Shown: positions 14,980 to 23,865, counted from the stretch's first letter. The stretch is DNA of 64,000 nt from Natrinema pellirubrum DSM 15624 (GCF_000230735.2 NC_019962.1:3286001-3350000), one strand, 5' to 3'. Notes: a model not told the origin generated them from the letters alone. Made by a program: numbers and translations.

Positions 14980-17430
14980 TCACAGCGAGCGGGCGGAGTT
15001 GCAGACGACGAGCAGACTGCTCGCGGCCATCGCGACGGCGGCAAACAGCGGGTTCAACAGACCGGCGACTGCCAGCGGGATCGCGACCGCGTTGTAGGCG
15101 AAGGCCCAGCCGAGGTTCTGGCGGATCCGTCGGTGCGTGGCCGTCGCCACGTCGAAGGTTTCGCCGACGGCCGTGAGGTCGTCGCCGACGATCACCGCGT
15201 CGGCCGCGTCGGTCGCGAGCTGTGTTCCCCCGCCCATCGCGATGCCGACGTCGGCCGCGGCCAGCGCGGGCGCGTCGTTGCTGCCGTCGCCGACCATCGC
15301 GACCGTCCCGCGGGCCCGGAGCCGGTCGACGGTCTCGGCCTTCGCTTCCGGCGGCACGCCCGCGAAGACCTCGTCGACGCCTGCGAGGTCGCGGAAACGC
15401 TCGGCCGCCGCCCCTTCGTCGCCGGTGAGGACGACGATCTCGTGGTCCGCCGAGAGGTCGGTCAGGGCCGCCTCGAGGTCCGCACGCGGTGCGTCCCCGA
15501 CGACGACGACGCCGTGAGCCTGGCCGCCCCAGCCGACGACGACGGGCACGCGGCCCGCCGATCGCGCGTCCTCGATCCGGGGCTCGAGGGCGTCGGGGAT
15601 CGCCAGCCCGCGCTCCCGACAGAAGTCGGGGTGGCCGACGACGACCCGGTCGCCGTCGACGCGACCGCTGACGCCGCGGCTCGCCCGCTCGAAGTCCGCG
15701 ACGGTGCTGGCTGCCGTCGCGTCGTCGGGTGCCGCGTCGGCGACGGCGGCCGCGACGGGGTGTTCGGAGAGGGACTCGACCGCGCCGGCCCGTCGGAGCA
15801 GTTCCTCGCGCCCGGGGCCGCCGCCCGCGGCGTCGCCGCCGGCCATATGGACGGTATCAACGGTCATCGTCCCGGTCGTGAGTGTCCCCGTCTTGTCGAG
15901 GACGACGGTATCGACCTCGGTGGCGTCCTCGAAGATCGTCTCCGCGGCGACGACGATCCCCCGTTCGGCGGCCGACTGGACCCCCGCAGCGATGGCAAGC
16001 GGCGTCGCCAGTCCCAGCGCGCAGGGACAGGAGACGATGACGACCGTGAGCCCGAGCAACAGCGCCGTCGCCGGGCTCGAGCCGGTCGCCAGCGAGACGG
16101 CGACCGTCCCGGCGGCAAGGGCGATCACCAGCGGGACGAAGACGGTCGCGAGCTTGTCCGCGAGCCGCTGGACGCCCGGACGGGAACTCTGGATCGACCA
16201 GAGCAGGGAGACGAGCCGGTCGAGGGTACTTTCCGCCTCGTCACCGACCGCGACGACGATCGGGGCGTCAGTGACGACGGTCCCCCCGCGGACCGGATCG
16301 CCGGGTCCCTTCTCGGCCGGCAGCGACTCGCCGGTGACCAGCGACTCGTCGACCGCGGCCGATCCCTCCGCGATCTCGCCGTCGAGGGGAACCCGCTCGC
16401 CGGGACGAACGAGCAAACGATCGCCGGGCTCGACCGCCTCGAGGGGCACCGTCTCGCCGCTCTCGCGACGGGCCTCGTCGACCTGTCGTTCGGTCAGGTC
16501 GGAGAGCAGGCCGGTCGCGCGGCGCTTGACCGCCTGTTCGTAGCGCCCGCCCGCGGTGACGACGAGGATGACGGCGACGGTGACGTCGAAGTAGAGGTGA
16601 CTGCTGCCGAGCAGGGTCGCGACGGCGCTGTAGCTATAGGAGCCAAGCGCTGCCGTCGCCACCAGCAGGTCCATGTTCGGGCTGCCGGCCCGGAGGCTAA
16701 CGTACGCCCCCCGAAGGATCGGACCGCCGGTATAGAAGAGAATGATCGAGGTGAACACCCAGATGTTCGCCGACAGAAAGGCGGTCTCGTACCCGCCGAA
16801 GTCGGCGACCGGCTCGTAGCCGAAGTACGTCGGGTAGAGAAACAGGATGTACCACATCATAACCATCATGCCGAAGAAACCGCCGAACAAGAGCGGCGCA
16901 AGCCCGTCGTCCGAACCGCTCGTCTCGCCCACAGCGGATCGATCCGACGCGGAGTACCCGTAGCCGGAGACGAGTTCGGGGAGGTCGTCGGAATCGAGTC
17001 GGTCGGGATCGTAGACGAGCCGAATCGTATCCGTCGCGTAACTCGCCGTCGCGCCGCGGACCCCGGGTTCTCGCTCGGCGGTGGTCTCGAGGAACGCCTC
17101 ACAGGTCGAGCAGTGCATGCCGTCGACCGCGAGGTAGGCGTCTTCGCCGTCGAGATCGTCGAGGTCCGGCCCGTCGTCGCCGGAATCGAGGCGGGATCGG
17201 ACCGCCGACTCGTCGGGCGCGTCGTCGGTCCCGTCGAGCGTGCGAGCGACCTCGAGACAGCCACGACAGCAGTACGTGCCGTCGACGTCCGGGTCGGTGA
17301 TCGGCTCCGCGGGCGTCGGCAGGTCACAGAGGTCGCAGGTGTCAGCAACTGAGTCGTCGTCCGCCGCCGTCCCGCCGGTTTCAGCCGGTGCCGATAGCGA
17401 GCCTCGAGCGGGTGGTGAATCCGGTGTCAT
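14980..17430 (-). CDS. copA: Copper-translocating P1B-type ATPase (CcoI/FixI-like CopA2)
   Basis: The 816-aa protein starts with a Cys-rich metal-binding region (TCDLCDLP..TYCCRGCLEV, residues 31-61) like that of FixI/CcoI ATPases, then an HMA domain (GMHCSTC, 104-110). Membrane helices carry the Cu(I) motif SCPCALG. The P-domain has DKTGTLT, the N-domain has the ESLSEHPVAAAV His-Pro pair, and the hinge is GDGSNDAPAL. It should pump Cu(I) out of the cytoplasm. Placed beside a TauE/SafE-like protein and a cytochrome oxidase operon, it more likely feeds copper to the oxidase than confers copper resistance. The gene starts 2 nt after the upstream stop, suggesting coupled translation. Confidence 0.92.
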   Translation of the reverse strand: MTPDSPPARGSLSAPAETGGTAADDDSVADTCDLCDLPTPAEPITDPDVDGTYCCRGCLEVARTLDGTDDAPDESAVRSRLDSGDDGPDLDDLDGEDAYLAVDGMHCSTCEAFLETTAEREPGVRGATASYATDTIRLVYDPDRLDSDDLPELVSGYGYSASDRSAVGETSGSDDGLAPLLFGGFFGMMVMMWYILFLYPTYFGYEPVADFGGYETAFLSANIWVFTSIILFYTGGPILRGAYVSLRAGSPNMDLLVATAALGSYSYSAVATLLGSSHLYFDVTVAVILVVTAGGRYEQAVKRRATGLLSDLTERQVDEARRESGETVPLEAVEPGDRLLVRPGERVPLDGEIAEGSAAVDESLVTGESLPAEKGPGDPVRGGTVVTDAPIVVAVGDEAESTLDRLVSLLWSIQSSRPGVQRLADKLATVFVPLVIALAAGTVAVSLATGSSPATALLLGLTVVIVSCPCALGLATPLAIAAGVQSAAERGIVVAAETIFEDATEVDTVVLDKTGTLTTGTMTVDTVHMAGGDAAGGGPGREELLRRAGAVESLSEHPVAAAVADAAPDDATAASTVADFERASRGVSGRVDGDRVVVGHPDFCRERGLAIPDALEPRIEDARSAGRVPVVVGWGGQAHGVVVVGDAPRADLEAALTDLSADHEIVVLTGDEGAAAERFRDLAGVDEVFAGVPPEAKAETVDRLRARGTVAMVGDGSNDAPALAAADVGIAMGGGTQLATDAADAVIVGDDLTAVGETFDVATATHRRIRQNLGWAFAYNAVAIPLAVAGLLNPLFAAVAMAASSLLVVCNSARSL

Positions 17431-17432
17431 CG

Positions 17433-18326
17433 TTAGAATAGTGGTTCGTACGGGAGCGGAGGATGGGGCAGGTGGATGCCGTACAGCATCAGGCCGTGCG
17501 AGAGTGGGATGTAGCCGAGGAGGATGAACGCCGCGCCCAGCGCGCGGTGAAGTCGCACCCGCGTGTCGACGTCGATCGCGGTCATGGCGGTGCCGTAGAC
17601 GAACAGCGTGGGGATCGTTCCGAGTCCAAGGACGGCCAGCGAGAGCGCGCTGCGTGCCGGCGATCCCAGCGCGAACGCGTAGAGATACGCGGGATAGATG
17701 ATCGGACACGGCATGACCCCGTGAACCGCTCCGAGCGCGACGATCCCCGGCGACGTCGCGAGCCGATCGACATGGCTCGAGAGCAGCTCCGAGAGTCGGC
17801 GAAACAGCGTGCCGACGATCGGGAGCCCGTGGCCGGGAACGGCGGTCTTGCCCCGGAGATAGTAGAGGCCGCTCGCGACGATCGCGATCCCGACGAGGAT
17901 GCCGGTCGCCCCCCTGACGCTATCGCCGACCGCGGCGACGGCCTCGCTCGAGGCGACCGTCACCGCACCGAGGAGACCGAACAGGCCCCCGATCGCGGCG
18001 TAGCTGAGCGTCCGGCCGAGGTTGAACAGCGCGTGCTGGCGCACCTCGTAGCCGGTCAGCGTGTCGTCGCGGCGCTTGTCACTGGCGTCACCGATCCGAT
18101 CGGCGTAGGTCGTCACCAGCGGGCCGCACATACCCAGACAGTGTGCGCCGGCGAGCAGTCCGACGACGAAGAGGACGAACAGGTTCACGTGTTCGGGGGC
18201 GAGTCCGGAGCCCGGACTCGCCATCAGCGGTGTTCCGATGGGGAACCGGACGGCTCCGTGCCCCGCGCTAGTCGTCAGTAGCTCCGGGGAAAGTGAACTA
18301 GGGGTCATTTCGCGGGCGGCGGTCAC
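17433..18326 (-). CDS. Sulfite exporter TauE/SafE-family (CcoH/DsbD-like) membrane protein
   Basis: The protein has 297 aa from GTG 18326, whose codon overlaps the upstream TGA as GTGA, or 291 aa from ATG 18308. About six membrane helices are visible. The motifs LLAGAHCLGMCGPLVTTYADR and VHGVMPCPIIYPAYLYAFA match the group found in cytochrome oxidase biogenesis loci, where conserved Cys/Met/His residues suggest metal or thiol handling. It sits between a His-rich small membrane protein and the copper ATPase in one minus-strand operon. True sulfite transport is unlikely in this context. Confidence 0.85.
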   Translation of the reverse strand: MTAAREMTPSSLSPELLTTSAGHGAVRFPIGTPLMASPGSGLAPEHVNLFVLFVVGLLAGAHCLGMCGPLVTTYADRIGDASDKRRDDTLTGYEVRQHALFNLGRTLSYAAIGGLFGLLGAVTVASSEAVAAVGDSVRGATGILVGIAIVASGLYYLRGKTAVPGHGLPIVGTLFRRLSELLSSHVDRLATSPGIVALGAVHGVMPCPIIYPAYLYAFALGSPARSALSLAVLGLGTIPTLFVYGTAMTAIDVDTRVRLHRALGAAFILLGYIPLSHGLMLYGIHLPHPPLPYEPLF

Positions 18327-18538
18327 CCGGCAGTTCCGTTGCCGTCACCGTGGTGATCGCCGTGCGAGCCCTCGACCGGGGACATCGCGAGGTACAGTGA
18401 GCCGACGATAAGAACGACGTTGACCGCGCTGACGGCGCCGGCGACCGTCGAGTTGGTGAGCCCATAGACGAGCAGCGGAACGATCGCCAGTAGCCCCGCG
18501 ATCGCAGCCAGCCGCGGCGGTACTGTCTCGAGGTTCAT
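18323..18538 (-). CDS. Small His-rich two-helix membrane protein of the cytochrome oxidase locus
   Basis: The 71-aa protein has two membrane helices (residues 9-27 and 31-50) and a tail GSHGDHHGDGNGTAG carrying three His. It lies divergently from the oxidase operon and overlaps the TauE/SafE-like gene by GTGA. It may be a small oxidase subunit or an assembly/copper factor; haloarchaeal ba3 loci carry such peptides (Cba-type). No family motif is decisive. ATG 18538 directly precedes the hydrophobic N-terminus. Confidence 0.7.
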   Translation of the reverse strand: MNLETVPPRLAAIAGLLAIVPLLVYGLTNSTVAGAVSAVNVVLIVGSLYLAMSPVEGSHGDHHGDGNGTAG

Positions 18539-18638
18539 ACACGGTACTGGGCGGGACGAGCGCTTAATACCCCACCATCTTCCCATCGATCGGGAACCAA
18601 GGTTGATAGTAAGTCGTCCCTATTCCCTACTCGTCCGT

Positions 18639-18842
18639 ATGAGTTCCAAAACTGAACAACGGGAGCCCGAACATGTTCAAACACTCGGGCACGAGGAGTA
18701 CGATCCGATCGGGACGGCGATCCTGATCGGGATCTACTTCCTGATACTGGTATTGCTGTGGATATTCATGTACTTCGTTGAGTTTCTCGGCAACGGGCCG
18801 ACCGTCGTCGGAATGGCCCTGACGGTGGTGGGACTGGCATGA
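18639..18842 (+). CDS. cbaD: Small cytochrome ba3-type oxidase subunit (subunit IIa-like)
   Basis: The 67-aa protein has a short soluble N-terminus and one long membrane region, IGTAILIGIYFLILVLLWIFMYFVEFLG, followed by a second short hydrophobic stretch. Its place directly before subunit II, overlapping it by 4 nt (ATGA), fits the small helical subunit of ba3 oxidases of Natronomonas and Thermus. The symbol is assigned by position and size only. Confidence 0.7.
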   Translation: MSSKTEQREPEHVQTLGHEEYDPIGTAILIGIYFLILVLLWIFMYFVEFLGNGPTVVGMALTVVGLA

Positions 18843-19645
18843 ACATTCACACCTATGAGAAGGTATGGCTCGTCGCCGCCATGGTGTTAATCGTTGGTTT
18901 CATCGCGACGATCACGTACGGGGCAGTCGGCCCGGGTATCGCGATGATCGACGACGACGGCGGCGACATCAACCCCGACGAGATCAACGACGACGAACGG
19001 TTCGCCGAGCCCGGCGTCGAACACGTCGGCGGCAACGAGTATGAAGTCTCGGTCGTCGCACAGGCGTGGTCGTACACGCCGAGCCAAATAGAGGTGCCAG
19101 CCAACAGCGAGGTGACCTTCTATGTCACCAGCCGGGACGTGACACACAGTTTCTCCGTCGTGGGAACGAACGTGAACACGATGGTCATTCCCGGGCAGGT
19201 CTCGGAGATGACCGTGGAGTTCGACGAACCCGGCGAGTACGGCATCCTCTGTAACGAGTACTGCGGCGAGTATCACCACACGATGGAAGGCAAACTGAAC
19301 GTCGTTCCCGAAGACGAGTTCGACATGACCGAACTGTCCGTCGAGGCCGACGACGAGGTCGAATCGGGCAACGAGACGACGATCACCGCGAACGTGGAAA
19401 ACGGCATGCAAGAGGACCTCGAGACGACCGTCTCCCTCGAGATCGACGACGAAACGCGTGAAGCGGACATCACCGTCCCCGGCGACGGCAGCGAGGAAGT
19501 CGCGTTTACCGTCGACAGCGCCGACCTCGGCGAGGGCGACCACGACTGGACCGTGACCGTCGACGACTACGAGGAAAGCGGAACGCTGTCGGTCGTGACT
19601 CCCGATGGCAACGAGTCCGCCGACGGAGGTGACGGCGATGCGTAA
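18839..19645 (+). CDS. cbaB: Cytochrome ba3-type oxidase subunit II with C-terminal CARDB-like extension
   Basis: The 268-aa protein has one N-terminal membrane helix (about residues 8-32). The CuA domain follows, with DVTHSFSVVG supplying the first His and CNEYCGEYHHTM supplying the two Cys, Glu, His and Met ligands. After about residue 165 it carries an additional acidic beta-rich region (ELSVEADDEVESGNETTITANVENG..EADITVPGDGSEEVAFTVD..WTVTVDDYEESGTL), a CARDB/NEW3-like fold not found in standard subunit II. It transfers electrons from a halocyanin or cytochrome c to subunit I on the outer face of the membrane. Confidence 0.92.
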   Translation: MNIHTYEKVWLVAAMVLIVGFIATITYGAVGPGIAMIDDDGGDINPDEINDDERFAEPGVEHVGGNEYEVSVVAQAWSYTPSQIEVPANSEVTFYVTSRDVTHSFSVVGTNVNTMVIPGQVSEMTVEFDEPGEYGILCNEYCGEYHHTMEGKLNVVPEDEFDMTELSVEADDEVESGNETTITANVENGMQEDLETTVSLEIDDETREADITVPGDGSEEVAFTVDSADLGEGDHDWTVTVDDYEESGTLSVVTPDGNESADGGDGDA

Positions 19646-21386
19646 CGCCTACGTTGACCAGTTCCCCGACGAGGCGCGAGTGATCAAAGCGGCCTTCTGG
19701 AGTTCCTTCATCGCGCTGGCAATCGGCGGGACGCTCGGGCTGATCCAAGCACTCCACCGGACCGACGTCTTCAGGTTCATCGAGTCGCCCGACTACTACA
19801 CCGTCCTGACCGCCCACGGCGTGTTGCTGGCGATCACGTTCACGATCTTCTTCCTCGTGGGGACCTTCACGTGGGCGGTAACGACCAGTCTGGACCGGGG
19901 CGTCGTCGACGTCCGGTTCACCTGGGCCTGGTACATCATGATGGTCATCGGCACGGCACTCGTTGGGATCGCGATCTTTAGCGGCTTCCTCGAGTCGGCG
20001 CCGTCGGTACTCGGCTCGGAACTGAACGCCGACGTCCTCTTTACGTTCTACGCGCCGCTGGAAGCCCATCCGATCTTCTACATCGGACTGGTGCTGTTCG
20101 TGGTCGGCTCCTGGCTCGCCGGCGTCGACTGGTTCCGGACGTGGTTGGCCTGGCGGAGCGAGAACCCCGACGAGCGGATCCCGCTGCCGACCTTCATGGT
20201 GCTGACGACGACGCTGTTCTGGTACATCTGCACGTTCGGTGTGGCCCTGTCGATCCTCGTGTTCCTGCTGCCGTGGTCGCTGGGGATCACCGACTCGGTT
20301 AACCCACTGTTGACCCGGACGCTGTTCTGGTACTTCGGTCACGCCGTCGTCTACTTCTGGCTGATGCCGGCGTACATGATGTGGTACATCATGCTGCCGA
20401 AGTTCTCCGGCGGAAAGCTGTTCAGCGACCCGCTTGCACGCGTCGTCTTCGTGCTGTTCCTGCTGCTCTCGACACCGCTTGGAATCCACCATCAGTATCT
20501 GGATCCGGGCATCGCTGAGGGGTACAAGTTCATCGCGATGACGAACACGATGTTCCTCCTCCTGCCGAGCCTGCTGACCGCCTTCACCGTCGTCGCGAGC
20601 ATGGAACACGGCGCGCGCCAGCGCGGCGGCGAGGGCTACCTCGGCTGGCTGAAGGCGCTCCCGTGGCGCAACCCGATCTTCACCGGGATGGCGCTCGCGG
20701 GCCTGATGTTCGCCGCGGCCGGCTTCTCCGGCATGATCAACGCCGGCATGAACATCAATTACCTCGTCCACAACACGTGGTGGGTCGTCGGTCACTTCCA
20801 CCTCACAGTCGGCACCGCCGTCGCACTGACGTTCATGGCGGCGTCCTACTGGTTCATCCCGCAGCTGACGGGCAAGGAACTCTGGAACCGGTCGGTCGCG
20901 CTCGGACAGGTCCTCCTCTGGTTCATCGGCATGACGTTCATGTCCAACGCGATGCACCGCTCCGGACTGTTCGGGATGCCCCGCCGGACCGCCGAACCGC
21001 AGTATCAGGGCTTCAACTTCGAACCCGCCGTGGGTACCGTCGGCGAGATCAACATGCAGGTCGCCCTCGGCGGCGTCATCCTGACGCTGTCGCTGGCCCT
21101 GTTCCTCCTGAACATGATCATGACGTCGATCGGCGACGACAGCGAGTCGATCCCCGACAACACCTACGCGGGGACGCTCTCCGGGGCCGAGGACTCGCCG
21201 CGCATCCTCGACAACCTCAAGCTCTGGACCGCGATCGCCGTCGTCCTCGTGATCATCGCGTACACGCTCCCGCTCGCGAGCATCATCGACGCCGGCGGCA
21301 TCTTCGGGCCCGACATCGAGGGCGTCAGGCTCTCGACGTGGGTCGATCCCGCCGTCATCGAGTCTCTCGGTGAGGTGATTCGCTAG
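19638..21386 (+). CDS. cbaA: Cytochrome ba3-type oxidase subunit I
   Basis: The 582-aa protein has about 13 membrane helices. The low-spin haem ligand lies in YYTVLTAHGVLLAITF. The CuB/Tyr region is FWYFGHAVVYFWLMPAYMMWYIMLPK, the CuB His pair HHQYLDPG, and the haem a3/b ligands HNTWWVVGHFHLTVGTA. It reduces oxygen to water and pumps protons. ATG 19638 overlaps the subunit II stop by 8 nt, giving translational coupling. The helix pattern and lack of the K/D channel motifs of aa3 oxidases place it in the B-type (ba3) group. Confidence 0.93.
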   Translation: MRNAYVDQFPDEARVIKAAFWSSFIALAIGGTLGLIQALHRTDVFRFIESPDYYTVLTAHGVLLAITFTIFFLVGTFTWAVTTSLDRGVVDVRFTWAWYIMMVIGTALVGIAIFSGFLESAPSVLGSELNADVLFTFYAPLEAHPIFYIGLVLFVVGSWLAGVDWFRTWLAWRSENPDERIPLPTFMVLTTTLFWYICTFGVALSILVFLLPWSLGITDSVNPLLTRTLFWYFGHAVVYFWLMPAYMMWYIMLPKFSGGKLFSDPLARVVFVLFLLLSTPLGIHHQYLDPGIAEGYKFIAMTNTMFLLLPSLLTAFTVVASMEHGARQRGGEGYLGWLKALPWRNPIFTGMALAGLMFAAAGFSGMINAGMNINYLVHNTWWVVGHFHLTVGTAVALTFMAASYWFIPQLTGKELWNRSVALGQVLLWFIGMTFMSNAMHRSGLFGMPRRTAEPQYQGFNFEPAVGTVGEINMQVALGGVILTLSLALFLLNMIMTSIGDDSESIPDNTYAGTLSGAEDSPRILDNLKLWTAIAVVLVIIAYTLPLASIIDAGGIFGPDIEGVRLSTWVDPAVIESLGEVIR

Positions 21387-21596
21387 ATGCGTATCTCGAA
21401 GGGGGCGCTACTGGTCGTCGTGGCCTTGCTCGTCCCGTTCGTCGTCGAGTTCCGAACGGCGCTGTCGTGGTTCGGGATCAAACTCACCGTCCTCGAGTCG
21501 CTCGCCCTTGCCGGCGTCCTCGTCCTCGGGCTCCTGCTCTGGGCGGTGTGGCCGAAAAACGGTAACGGCGGGACGGGAACGGCCGACTCGAGCTGA
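21387..21596 (+). CDS. Small cytochrome oxidase-associated membrane protein (CbaC-like)
   Basis: The 69-aa protein starts immediately after the subunit I stop codon with no gap. It has two membrane helices (residues 6-22 and 33-54) and a Gly/Asn/Asp tail. The position suggests a fourth oxidase subunit or assembly factor, matching the CbaC family of haloarchaeal ba3 loci. No catalytic motif is visible. Confidence 0.75.
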   Translation: MRISKGALLVVVALLVPFVVEFRTALSWFGIKLTVLESLALAGVLVLGLLLWAVWPKNGNGGTGTADSS

Positions 21597-21633
21597 CAGC
21601 CGCACTCGTTTCGCTGCGTTCCGTCGCTGTTTC

Positions 21634-22674
21634 TCAGAAGGCGTCGCGTTCACGAAGCCGATCGACGACTTCGCGAACCCGCTGTGACGACGTCCGTGGC
21701 GCAACGAGGATCCGGTCGTCGTAGGCGGCGACGATCAGGTCCTCGACCTCGAGCAGGGAGACGTGCCGATCGGGCGCGGCGACGACGTTGTTCGCCGCGT
21801 CGACCGGCAGGATCTCGCCGGCGATTCGGTCGTTCGTCGCGGCCGCGTCACGGTCCGAGCGGGTCCGCCCCACGGCGTCCCACGTTCCGAGGTCGTCCCA
21901 GTCCACCGGCAACGGCGTCACGAAGACGTCGCTCGCCCGCTCCATGATCGCGTAGTCGACGCTGACGGCCTCGACCGCGTCGAAGCCGCGTTCCGGCTCG
22001 CCGGCCTCGAGGGCCTCGACCAGCGAGGCAAGCGGCGAGGCCCGCGCTTCCCGCAGCAGGGCGGCGGGCGTCCAGGCGAAGATCCCGGCGTTCCAGTACG
22101 CGCCCGCCTCGCGGAGCCGCCGCGCTTCCTCGCGGTCGGGTTTCTCGGTGAAGCGTTCGACGCCGTCGTAGTCCGCGCTCGCCCCCTCGAGTTCGTCCGC
22201 GTCGCCGTCGGGGACGATGTAGCCGTAGCCCGTCGCCGGCCGAGTGGGTTCGACGCCCAGCGTCACGAGACCGTCCGTCTCGGCGGCGATCTCGGCGGCG
22301 CGCTCGAGGTGGGCGGCGAAGGCGGCGTCGTCGCCGACGTGGTGGTCACTGGGGAGACAGACGAGGACGGGGGCGCGGTCGAACCGCTCCCGGAGCCGCC
22401 AGGCGGCATAGACCAGCGCCGGTCCGGTGTCCTTGCCGGCGGGTTCGACGAGCAGGCCCGCTTCCGGCGCGTGTTCGTGGATTTCGTCGGCAAACGATTC
22501 GCGAGTCAGGACGAAGCGCTCGTCGGCGAACGCCGTCCGATCCATCGTCTGCGAGAGGAGCGAGCGGTCGCCGCCGAACTCGAGGAACTGTTTCGGGCGC
22601 TCCCCGCGACTCGCGGGATAGAGCCGGCTGCCGATACCCCCGGCGAGGACACAGGCAACGATGGGCCGATCCAT
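21634..22674 (-). CDS. Mannose-1-phosphate guanylyltransferase-like nucleotidyltransferase
   Basis: The 346-aa protein begins with the signature VLAGGIGSRLYPASRGERPKQFL and has GPALVYAAWRL, LPSDHHVGDD and the FTEKPDREEARR segment of ManC-type enzymes. The C-terminal phosphomannose isomerase domain of bifunctional bacterial ManC is absent. It would form GDP-mannose (or another NDP-sugar) for glycolipid or N-glycan synthesis. Its ATG is one base past the stop of the upstream gene, so the two are co-transcribed. Confidence 0.9.
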   Translation of the reverse strand: MDRPIVACVLAGGIGSRLYPASRGERPKQFLEFGGDRSLLSQTMDRTAFADERFVLTRESFADEIHEHAPEAGLLVEPAGKDTGPALVYAAWRLRERFDRAPVLVCLPSDHHVGDDAAFAAHLERAAEIAAETDGLVTLGVEPTRPATGYGYIVPDGDADELEGASADYDGVERFTEKPDREEARRLREAGAYWNAGIFAWTPAALLREARASPLASLVEALEAGEPERGFDAVEAVSVDYAIMERASDVFVTPLPVDWDDLGTWDAVGRTRSDRDAAATNDRIAGEILPVDAANNVVAAPDRHVSLLEVEDLIVAAYDDRILVAPRTSSQRVREVVDRLRERDAF

Positions 22675-22675
22675 C

Positions 22676-22987
22676 TTACCAGGTCTCGATCCGCCCGTTC
22701 CGGACGTCCTCGGCACAGCCCTCGCAGTCGGGGTGATCCGCCTCGTAACAGGCCGGTCGGTACTCCTCGTCTAACTTCGCCGCCCGCTGTTGGGCGTAGC
22801 GCCGACAGACGATCTTCGCTCGGCCCGCCTCGTCGGTGGGTAACTCGCGGGCGTTTCGCGCCACCTCGTAGGCCTCGCGGGCCTCCTCGAGCTGGTCGTC
22901 GGTCGATCTGCGAAGCTCCTCGAACTGCTCGCCGGCTCCCTGCAGCGTCGAGCGCAGGAACCGCTCGAGTCGACGCCGATCCGCCAT
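22676..22987 (-). CDS. Haloarchaeal cysteine-containing protein of unknown function (DUF7091-like)
   Basis: The 103-aa protein is mostly helical (RLERFLRSTLQGAGEQFEELRRSTDDQLEEAREAYEVARNARELP), with a C-terminal Cys group (IVCRR, ACYEADHPDCEGCAEDV) that could bind zinc. It overlaps nothing but ends one base before the nucleotidyltransferase start. I recognise it only as a conserved haloarchaeal hypothetical; the DUF number is from memory. A much longer frame upstream on this strand is an artefact of high GC. Confidence 0.75.
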   Translation of the reverse strand: MADRRRLERFLRSTLQGAGEQFEELRRSTDDQLEEAREAYEVARNARELPTDEAGRAKIVCRRYAQQRAAKLDEEYRPACYEADHPDCEGCAEDVRNGRIETW

Positions 22988-23098
22988 TGCCCCGTGGTTC
23001 GACCGCCGGACACATAGGCCCGCCGGTGGTCGGAGGCGCGGCGACGGCTTGCGGAACCGATGCGAACGATTTTCATCGTCCCGACGGAGGCAACGAGC

Positions 23099-23680
23099 AT
23101 GGCTATCCGCGATGCACTCCGCGGGATCACCGCACCGACGGTGACCCCCTTCGACGACGGCGCGATCGACGAGGCGGACCTGACCGATCTGCTCGCCCAC
23201 CTCGAGGACGGCGGCATCGACGCGGTCTTTCCCTGCGGGACGACCGGCGAGTTTCCGAGCCTGACCACCGAGGAGCAGCGCCGGATCGTCGCGGCGACCG
23301 TCGACCGCGTCGACGTCCCGGTCGTCGCCGGTGCGGCCGCCACGAGCGTCGCCGATACCGTCACAGCCATCGACCGCGCGGCCGAGGCGGGAGCCGATGC
23401 CGCCGCGATCGTCGCGCCGTATTTCACGACGGCGAACGCGCCCGACGGCAACCGGCGGTTCTTCGAGGCCGTCCTCGACGATGCCGCGCTCCCCGTCCTG
23501 CTGTACAACATTCCGCAGTGTACGGGCCAGCGGATCGAACCCGAGACCGTTGCCGCCGTCGCCGAGCGCGGCGTCATCCCCTCCGACGAGGTCCGCCCGC
23601 CGCTGGTCGGCGTCGACGACGCGGGAACCGACGCGATCGCCGCCGCCCTCGAGACGACGCTCGAGGTCGGCAGGCAGTAA
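23099..23680 (+). pseudogene. DHDPS/KDG-aldolase family gene with an internal in-frame deletion
   Basis: The 193-aa product starts as a normal dihydrodipicolinate synthase-family protein (GITAPTVTPFDDGAID.., the TTGEFPSLTTEEQ loop, PYFTTANAPDGNRRFFEAV, and LLYNIPQCTGQRIEPETVAAVAERG with the catalytic Tyr136). At about residue 157 (near 23567-23578) it jumps straight to the family's C-terminus (VIPSDEVRPPLVGVDDAGTDAIAAALE). About 90-100 residues are missing, including the strand with the Schiff-base Lys (usually VGIKDSSGD). Length is 193 versus about 290 aa. The frame is intact, so it may be expressed but should lack aldolase/synthase activity. Confidence 0.8.
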
Positions 23681-23803
23681 CCGCCGGTCCACGGGATCGG
23701 CGGAACCCGACGACACCGCTGCAGAGCGACATCTTCAATCGGCCCCGCGACGCCGTCTTGCGGTTTCTTCCGCCGCCGTTCACTTTCGCTCCGGTGGCGG
23801 TAG

Positions 23804-23811
23804 TTTAAATA
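23804..23811 (+). promoter_or_regulatory. TATA box of the rpa operon
   Basis: TTTAAATA lies about 26 bp before the ATG of the 10-codon upstream ORF, so transcription should start at or next to that ATG. Confidence 0.65.
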
Positions 23812-23832
23812 CCATTGGGAGCGAACGGGTGT

Positions 23833-23865
23833 ATGCCTCCCACTGAAACCGAAGAGGAGGCGTGA
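23833..23865 (+). CDS. Leaderless 10-codon upstream ORF preceding rpa
   Basis: ATG CCT CCC .. GCG TGA encodes MPPTETEEEA. Its ATG sits about 26 bp from the TATA box, as expected for a leaderless message. Its last codons contain GGAGG (23856-23860), which lies 10 nt before the rpa ATG at 23871. Translation of this peptide could control ribosome access to the rpa Shine-Dalgarno site. Confidence 0.5.
   Translation: MPPTETEEEA

Noticed and set aside
15133-17352. 739-codon plus-strand frame opposite the copper ATPase
   Set aside because: It is Arg/Gly/Asp-rich without any domain and mirrors the codon pattern of the real minus-strand P-type ATPase; a GC-rich shadow.
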